Positions 59,317-64,000 of a DNA stretch of 64,000 nucleotides are shown piece by piece. Made by a program: the position numbers and the translations under genes. Position 1 is the first letter of the stretch, and each line of letters starts with the position of its first letter. Below the pieces are notes generated by a model. That model was not told where the DNA came from. It saw nothing but the letters and a program-made list of their open reading frames with translations, and did not search any database. This DNA comes from Panacibacter ginsenosidivorans (GTDB lineage: Bacteria > Bacteroidota > Bacteroidia > Chitinophagales > Chitinophagaceae). The DNA is taken from contig NZ_CP042435.1 in the NCBI RefSeq assembly GCF_007971225.1, positions 3,599,501 to 3,663,500 of the forward strand, given 5' to 3'.

Positions 59317-59402
59317 GTTGTGTCACTCACTTGTACGTTCGGATTAATTATCAGCAATCATTAGCTGACCTATGATAAAAGTGTACAAGAGTGCGACGCA
59401 AC
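59317..59402. repeat. Paired dispersed repeat, A arm + / B arm -
   Basis: Perfect A arm at 59317-59337 and inverted B arm at 59382-59402, 44 bases apart. Left flank GTAGTACTACATGGTATCAC, right flank CAATGCTTAATTGAAAAATC and TTTGGATCATAAAAATTT. It is the rightmost copy in the window. Confidence 0.87.
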
Positions 59403-59443
59403 CAATGCTTAATTGAAAAATCAATTGTTTGGATCATAAAAAT

Positions 59444-60439
59444 TTAAATTGATCCACCTTCTACAAGCATTGATCCTATAATTAATTCCTGTGGTTGTAT
59501 ATTGCCTGACAAACATTCCATCATACGTGCAAAAGCAAGCCTGCCCAGTTTGTCTCCGCTTGTTTCAATATAGGTTATTTCAGGGTAATACCATTTTGGC
59601 ATAATTCCATTGCTTAGGGCAACGATAGCTATATTTTCAGGCACTTTCAACTGAAGCTGCTGTATAGCTTTCATTACACCAATCAGGATTTCATCACTCA
59701 TGCAGAAAATAGTATCGGGTTTATTTTTTTTATTTAAATAAAATAGCGTTTTTTCATAAGCTTCTTCAAAACTCAATGCAAAATCTATGTCAAGGTTTGC
59801 AGAAGTGTTGGCTTGTTCGAAAGCCTCGATAAAAGCCGGTAACCTTTTTTGAGTTATGGAAATACTTTTGTTCCCGAAGAAACTTAGCACGTTTTTTTTA
59901 TGTTTTTGAATAATAAGATCAGCGGCCATTTTTGCTGCTGCTGCATCTGCTATACATACCTTATTGCAGTTTTCATAAGGAGGTACTTTGTCAAAAAAAA
60001 TAAGTGGTATTTCTGATTCTGCCAGTTTTAAGAACGCAGAAATATCTTTTGTGTTTGGTGTTATGCAGGCAAACACTCCTGTAACACGATTATGCCTGCA
60101 TATTTTAATATTACTGATCTCTGTTTCTGTATCATCACCTGATTGAAGTATTAGTAAAGTGTAATTATTTTTTCTGCATTCCTCTTCTATTGATGAAATA
60201 AATGTATCGTAGAAGTAATATGATATAGATGGTACAATAAGCCCTAATATTTTGCTGTTATTCGTTCGCAAATTGATGGCATACGCGTTGGGTTCATATT
60301 CGAGTGCGGCAGCAAGTTCAATTACTTTTTGTTTGGTTCTTTCTGAAATATCAGGATGGTTTTTAAGTGCTCTTGAAACTGTGGATATACTTATGTCTAA
60401 TATTTGAGAAATTTTTTTTAAAGTGGTATTTTGACTCAT
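59444..60439 (-). CDS. LacI-family transcriptional regulator
   Basis: 331 aa. N-terminal HTH and hinge (LKKISQILDISISTVSRALK ... ALEYEPNAYAINLR) followed by a periplasmic-binding-like effector domain (ILGLIVPSISYYFYDTFISS, PDTIFCMSDEILIGVMKAIQ, IAIVALSNGI, LGRLAFARMME). Sugar-responsive repressor or activator. A canonical LacI-type operator CGCAAACGTTTGCG lies at 61683-61696 upstream of the divergent susC gene, its likely target. 55 bases downstream of the AraC gene. Confidence 0.93.
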   Translation of the reverse strand: MSQNTTLKKISQILDISISTVSRALKNHPDISERTKQKVIELAAALEYEPNAYAINLRTNNSKILGLIVPSISYYFYDTFISSIEEECRKNNYTLLILQSGDDTETEISNIKICRHNRVTGVFACITPNTKDISAFLKLAESEIPLIFFDKVPPYENCNKVCIADAAAAKMAADLIIQKHKKNVLSFFGNKSISITQKRLPAFIEAFEQANTSANLDIDFALSFEEAYEKTLFYLNKKNKPDTIFCMSDEILIGVMKAIQQLQLKVPENIAIVALSNGIMPKWYYPEITYIETSGDKLGRLAFARMMECLSGNIQPQELIIGSMLVEGGSI

Positions 60440-60494
60440 GCGACAAGTATGATAATTGAAGATACAGTATTACTCAGGCACTGACAGCAGGGAT

Positions 60495-61352
60495 TTACCA
60501 GGATACTTTGTTATCCTTTTTATACTGCGAAGGGGTTTTATGGATAATGGTTTTGAACACTTTATTGAAGTATGCAACATTATTAAACCCGCAATCGAAA
60601 CTTATCTCTGCAATTGTCTTTTCCTGTTTCATCATTATGCAAGCGCGGTGTATGCGGTATTGATTAATAAAATCGGTATATGTGAAGCTCATTAATTTTT
60701 TGAAATAATTACAAAAAGATGGAACTGATAAATTAGCAATGGAAGCTGCTTTTTTAATATCGATGTCTTCATTGTAATGTTTTTCAACATAATTGAGTAT
60801 ATCCTGTAGTCTTCCATTATTCTTTCTTGTTAATTGCGACAATACGGAGGATGGATTAAGCAATTCATATTCTTCAGTTAGGGCCATACTATGTAAAACT
60901 TTCAGTAGCTCTAAAAATTTTTCAAATGGGGGAAGTTTTAAAAGCTTTTGTAATTTTTTTGTTATATCTGCTTTTGCAGATCCTTTGAAAGAGATACCAT
61001 ATTTAGATTTTTCAAGTAATGGAGCAAAAGAGGCCATTTCAGGTCTCGGTAAGACAAGGTTTTTTAAAACATCTTCTTTTATTTGTATTACAATTTCTTC
61101 GTGTATGCCATGTGCATTTAAGCCAAATCCTGCATGTGGCAAGTTGGGCCCAATAAATACAAGATCGCCTTGTTCATAATTACTGAAATGGTTGCCTACA
61201 TGACGTGTTCCACCTCCTTTTAATACACATACAATCTCATATTCAGGGTGATAGTGGTATTGCCAGGGAAATTGTTCTGCTTTTGCTTTTGTATGCAGCA
61301 ATCTGAATGAACTGCCTTCATCGGGAAGGATAATTTCGCATTCAACATTCAT
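60495..61352 (-). CDS. AraC-family transcriptional regulator with cupin sensor
   Basis: 285 aa. N-terminal cupin (about 20-120: YHYHPEYEIVCVLKGGGTRH, GDLVFIGPNLPHAGF) and C-terminal double HTH (LQDILNYVEKHYNEDIDIKK, ISFDCGFNNVAYFNKVFKTI, HKTPSQYKKD). Typical of regulators of sugar metabolism. -7 box TATATTTG at 61373-61380. Transcribed away from susC, with the lacI gene next, so the two regulators may form one operon. Confidence 0.92.
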   Translation of the reverse strand: MNVECEIILPDEGSSFRLLHTKAKAEQFPWQYHYHPEYEIVCVLKGGGTRHVGNHFSNYEQGDLVFIGPNLPHAGFGLNAHGIHEEIVIQIKEDVLKNLVLPRPEMASFAPLLEKSKYGISFKGSAKADITKKLQKLLKLPPFEKFLELLKVLHSMALTEEYELLNPSSVLSQLTRKNNGRLQDILNYVEKHYNEDIDIKKAASIANLSVPSFCNYFKKLMSFTYTDFINQYRIHRACIMMKQEKTIAEISFDCGFNNVAYFNKVFKTIIHKTPSQYKKDNKVSW

Positions 61353-61372
61353 TTAAATTATCGTTAGGCTTT

Positions 61373-61380
61373 CAAATATA
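61373..61380 (-). promoter_or_regulatory. -7 box TATATTTG of the AraC-type regulator
   Basis: Perfect TAnnTTTG, 20 bases before the ATG. Confidence 0.5.
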
Positions 61381-61682
61381 TATGAATACTACTTAATGTA
61401 GTAGAAGAAAATAGTAATATGGATGAATATTTTTATTTTTAAAAAAATCATTTTTGCTGTGCTTATGTAAATATGGAAATCGAAAGCGGGTAGGCGTTTT
61501 TTATAATTAACTGTTTTACAAGGTATCGATTCTCATAATTCTATACTTATTCAGTTTTCTTAGAACTTAGAGGGTTAAGGTAATGATGCTGGAATCTGTA
61601 ATTGGAGTAGACATAGAGTAAGATTAGATATTTTGGATTTCAAAAGCATTACTGTTTTTAAATTTTCCACAGCAAACATTTT

Positions 61683-61696
61683 CGCAAACGTTTGCG
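61683..61696. promoter_or_regulatory. LacI-type operator CGCAAACGTTTGCG
   Basis: Perfect 14-base palindrome with the central CG of LacI/GalR-family operators. It lies 295 bases before susC and 331 before the AraC-type gene. Confidence 0.7.
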
Positions 61697-61936
61697 GGAT
61701 ATTGATGTTTTTTAATGAATATTTTTTCCAATTTAAATGATTGTAATTTTCGAAAATTGTTTGAGTTTTATATTACGAAAGGGTGTACGGATTTTCTGAA
61801 TTTTATTAGTTACTAGCTTAAATTTGAACTATATTTTTGAAGTGCTTCCATAAAAAATATTTGTGCAGCCAAACGGAAAAAAAGTTGTCTTATATATTTC
61901 GGGGATATTCACATGGAATTTTTTTATAAAATAAAT

Positions 61937-61953
61937 TGTGTAAAATTTACACA
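61937..61953. promoter_or_regulatory. Palindrome TGTGTAAAATTTACACA at the susC promoter
   Basis: Eight-base perfect arms around a central A. It overlaps a TTG (61936-61938), with TACCTATT 18 bases on as a weak -7, so a bound regulator would cover the promoter. Confidence 0.5.
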
Positions 61954-61990
61954 GATTACCTATTTTTAACAAATTAAACTGCTTGTTATT

Positions 61991-64000
61991 ATGACTACAA
62001 CTCGATTGCTAAGAGTACTTCTCTTATGCCCGCTGTTTATGTTAATTCTACAGCAATCATGGGCACAAAACAAAACTGTTTCAGGTAAAGTTTCAGATGA
62101 AAAGGGTAATCCAATATCGGGTGCTTCTGTTCTTGCTAAAGGGACAAATGTAGGAACTGCAACAGATGCGTCTGGTAGCTTTTCCTTAAACGTACCATCT
62201 TCAGCTTCTGTACTAGTGATCTCTTATGTTGGTTACGTTTCTCAGGAAGTAAGTATTTCTTCTACACAAAATGTTACGGTGATGCTACAACCGGAAAGCA
62301 GCTCACTTAGTGATGTTGTGGTAGTTGGTTATGGTACTGCACGTAAGAAAGATTTAACCGGTGCAGTTGCATCAGTAAAGGAAAAGGACTTTAATAAAGG
62401 TGTTATTACGGCTCCTGATCAGTTAATTCAAGGTAAGGCCGCAGGTGTTCTTGTAATTAATAATTCAGGACAACCTGGCGGTTCCACAACTATTAGAATT
62501 CGTGGTACTTCTTCAATAAGATCCGGGAATCAACCCTTGTTCGTCATTGATGGAGTTCCTTTGTCAGGTGGGTCTGCACGGCCTGGCGCAACTGGAGGGG
62601 ACTTTGGTAGTGATGGCGGCAATCCTCTCGCCTTTATCAATCCCAGTGATATTGCCAGCATGGAGATTCTGAAAGACGCTTCTGCTACAGCGATATATGG
62701 TTCAAGAGGCGCCAATGGGGTAGTACTTATAACTACCAAGCGAGGTAAATCAGGAATTCCACAATTAGATTTAATTGCTTCTTCCGGTATTTCCAACACT
62801 TTAAAAAAGTTAGAAGTATTGACAGGAGACGAATACAGAAGTGCGTTAAATAAGTACAATTTAACCAGTGGAGATTATGGCCAAAGTGAAGATGCATGGG
62901 ATGCTATTTCCAGAACTGCATTAACACAGAACTATAATATCGCTATTGGAGGCGGTAATGAAAATGGAAGATACCGTCTTTCAGCTGGTTATTTAGATCA
63001 GCAGGGTATAATTGAAACGTCTGAACTAAAAAAAATAACAGCAAACTTAACTAGTAGCTTTAAATTTTTAGATAGTAAAAAGCTTGGCTTAGACATTAAT
63101 GTGTTAGTAACACAGACAAATGAAGATATTGCACCAGTTTCATCCTTTGTTGGATTTACCGGAAATGTAATAGCCCAAGCTTTGCAATGGAATCCTACTT
63201 TAAAAGTAAGAGATGGTGATTCAATAACCTATTTGGGAGGAACTACTATTAATCCACTGGCTTCACTGGAATATTATAAAGACAAAGCAAATGTAAATAC
63301 TATTATAGCAAGCATATCTCCGTCTTATAAAATTACCAAAGAGTTGGAATATAAATTCATCTATAGCGTTAATCGTCAGGTTGGTGTAAGAAAAGGTTAT
63401 GCAAACCGATTATTGAACCTACAGGGTATTCAGGACAGAGGTACAGCATTTATTGCAAATAATGAACAGACCAATCAACAAATTACCAATACACTGAACT
63501 TTAATAAAGAAGTTTCATCCGCATTGAATATTAATGCCGTGATCGGCCATGAATGGCTAATATATGACTCAAGGAGCAATTATGAAAGTGGATACGATTT
63601 TAATAATATTGGTTTAAATTATTATGATTATCTACAATATTCAACTTCTTCAGACAGGGCGATCGGTTCTTATTCATCTCCTTCCACAGAACTTCAATCG
63701 TTTTTTGCAAGAGCTATTTTAAATTATAAAGACAAGTATTTAGTTACAGGAACTTTTAGGGCTGATGGTTCAACAAAGTTTGGTGAAAATAACAAGTATG
63801 GTTATTTCCCATCAGTAGGCGTGGCTTGGAATATAATGAATGAATCTTTTATGAATGGAAATAATATTTTTAATAACCTTAAATTAAGGTTGGGTTGGGG
63901 TCAAACTGGTAATCAAGAATTTCCATCCGGAGCTTCTTTGAACAGGTTTTCTTTGGGTCAACAATCCATTTCCCGTACGAATTTTGGAAATCCTGACTTA
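61991..64000 (+). CDS. SusC/RagA-family TonB-linked outer-membrane protein (partial, cut by window end)
   Basis: The frame is open from ATG 61991 for 670 codons to the window edge; full members are about 1000 aa. Signal peptide (LLRVLLLCPLFMLILQQSWA), a carboxypeptidase-regulatory-like domain (27-100: VSGKVSDEKGNPISGASVLA), the VVVGYGT box (110-116), TonB plug (TAPDQLIQGKAAGVLVINNS, IRIRGTSSIR, FVIDGVPL, ILKDASATAIYGSRGANGVV) and barrel strands with FRADGSTKFGENNKYGYFPS. Imports oligosaccharides with a SusD partner expected just beyond the window. Controlled by the adjacent LacI/AraC regulators, by inference. Confidence 0.95.
   Translation, partial: MTTTRLLRVLLLCPLFMLILQQSWAQNKTVSGKVSDEKGNPISGASVLAKGTNVGTATDASGSFSLNVPSSASVLVISYVGYVSQEVSISSTQNVTVMLQPESSSLSDVVVVGYGTARKKDLTGAVASVKEKDFNKGVITAPDQLIQGKAAGVLVINNSGQPGGSTTIRIRGTSSIRSGNQPLFVIDGVPLSGGSARPGATGGDFGSDGGNPLAFINPSDIASMEILKDASATAIYGSRGANGVVLITTKRGKSGIPQLDLIASSGISNTLKKLEVLTGDEYRSALNKYNLTSGDYGQSEDAWDAISRTALTQNYNIAIGGGNENGRYRLSAGYLDQQGIIETSELKKITANLTSSFKFLDSKKLGLDINVLVTQTNEDIAPVSSFVGFTGNVIAQALQWNPTLKVRDGDSITYLGGTTINPLASLEYYKDKANVNTIIASISPSYKITKELEYKFIYSVNRQVGVRKGYANRLLNLQGIQDRGTAFIANNEQTNQQITNTLNFNKEVSSALNINAVIGHEWLIYDSRSNYESGYDFNNIGLNYYDYLQYSTSSDRAIGSYSSPSTELQSFFARAILNYKDKYLVTGTFRADGSTKFGENNKYGYFPSVGVAWNIMNESFMNGNNIFNNLKLRLGWGQTGNQEFPSGASLNRFSLGQQSISRTNFGNPDL

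Larger units (their letters stand above)
61353..61990. other. Regulatory region between araC-type and susC genes
   Basis: 640 AT-rich bases without a gene. Holds the araC-type -7 box, the LacI-type operator (61683-61696) and a palindrome at the presumed susC promoter (61937-61953). No ORF of quality. Confidence 0.6.

Noticed and set aside
5166-59402. CRISPR array from the repeated 21-base arms
   Set aside because: Copies are scattered over 54 kb in both orientations between unrelated genes, with no regular spacers and no cas genes.
5166-59402. The repeat arms as simple intrinsic terminators
   Set aside because: Arms lack adjacent T-runs, separate hairpin terminators exist beside several of them, and copies also lie in promoter regions.

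Overview
The window is AT-rich chromosomal DNA of a Bacteroidota bacterium, most likely Chitinophagaceae-like. The evidence is a SusC/RagA TonB-linked porin at the right edge, a delta-60 repeat protein with a C-terminal region typical of type IX secretion cargo, an AIM24 protein, Wzi/RemB-like outer-membrane barrels, and many promoters of the Bacteroidota type (TTG, 19 bases, TAnnTTTG). The family placement is inference.

Layout. 1-5100 is an accessory block: a GHKL ATPase with a probable PD-(D/E)XK nuclease tail, a small Cse60-like ORF, an IS1-type transposase, an unknown gene overlapping a PIN-domain nuclease gene, a small basic protein and a zinc-ribbon protein. 5280-18030 is housekeeping (AIM24, ExbD, PheS, GNAT, RluE-like, LpxD, SDR, 3-hydroxyacyl-CoA dehydrogenase), then a four-gene plus-strand run (RlmD, two rhomboids, endonuclease/exonuclease/phosphatase). 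18150-20960 holds small genes among repeats. 20960-29350 is a surface-polysaccharide neighbourhood (two Wzi/RemB-like barrels, a polyprenyl-phosphate sugar transferase, a GT4 glycosyltransferase and a glycosidase-like protein). 29700-47400 has envelope folding factors (two parvulin-type PPIases, an Ig-like lipoprotein, a TlpA-like protein), a UvrD-type helicase-nuclease, small lipid/ligand proteins, an APC permease, PabB, PurA and an MBL-rhodanese protein. 47500-57500 is a delta-60 protein followed by a minus-strand cluster: hydrolase, CBS protein, TamA-like barrel, NAD kinase, PBP2, RodA. 57900-64000 has an L,D-transpeptidase, a DUF1569 protein and a sugar-utilisation locus start (LacI and AraC regulators divergent from susC, with two palindromic operators).

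The outstanding feature is a dispersed intergenic repeat family. I count 32 copies of a 21-base arm between 5166 and 59402, in two consistent versions: A (GTTGTGTCACTCACTTGTAC+G, 12 copies) and B (GTTGCGTCGCACTCTTGTAC+G, 20 copies). They often occur as inverted pairs, almost always one A with one B, like left and right ends of a small mobile element. Two complete copies (29445-29600 and 40854-41009) have homologous interiors of identical length in opposite orientation. Other pairs enclose genes: a 136-aa orphan at 18151-18561 and a META-domain lipoprotein at 36133-36549. No arm lies in the accessory block or inside a credible coding sequence, and no transposase that could move them is recognisable here.

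Several genes (the 77-aa basic protein, pheS, the hydroxyacyl-CoA dehydrogenase, rlmD) have a -7 box exactly 4 bases before the start codon, which implies leaderless transcripts and corrects two start codons. A candidate 65-base sRNA lies at 9820-9885.
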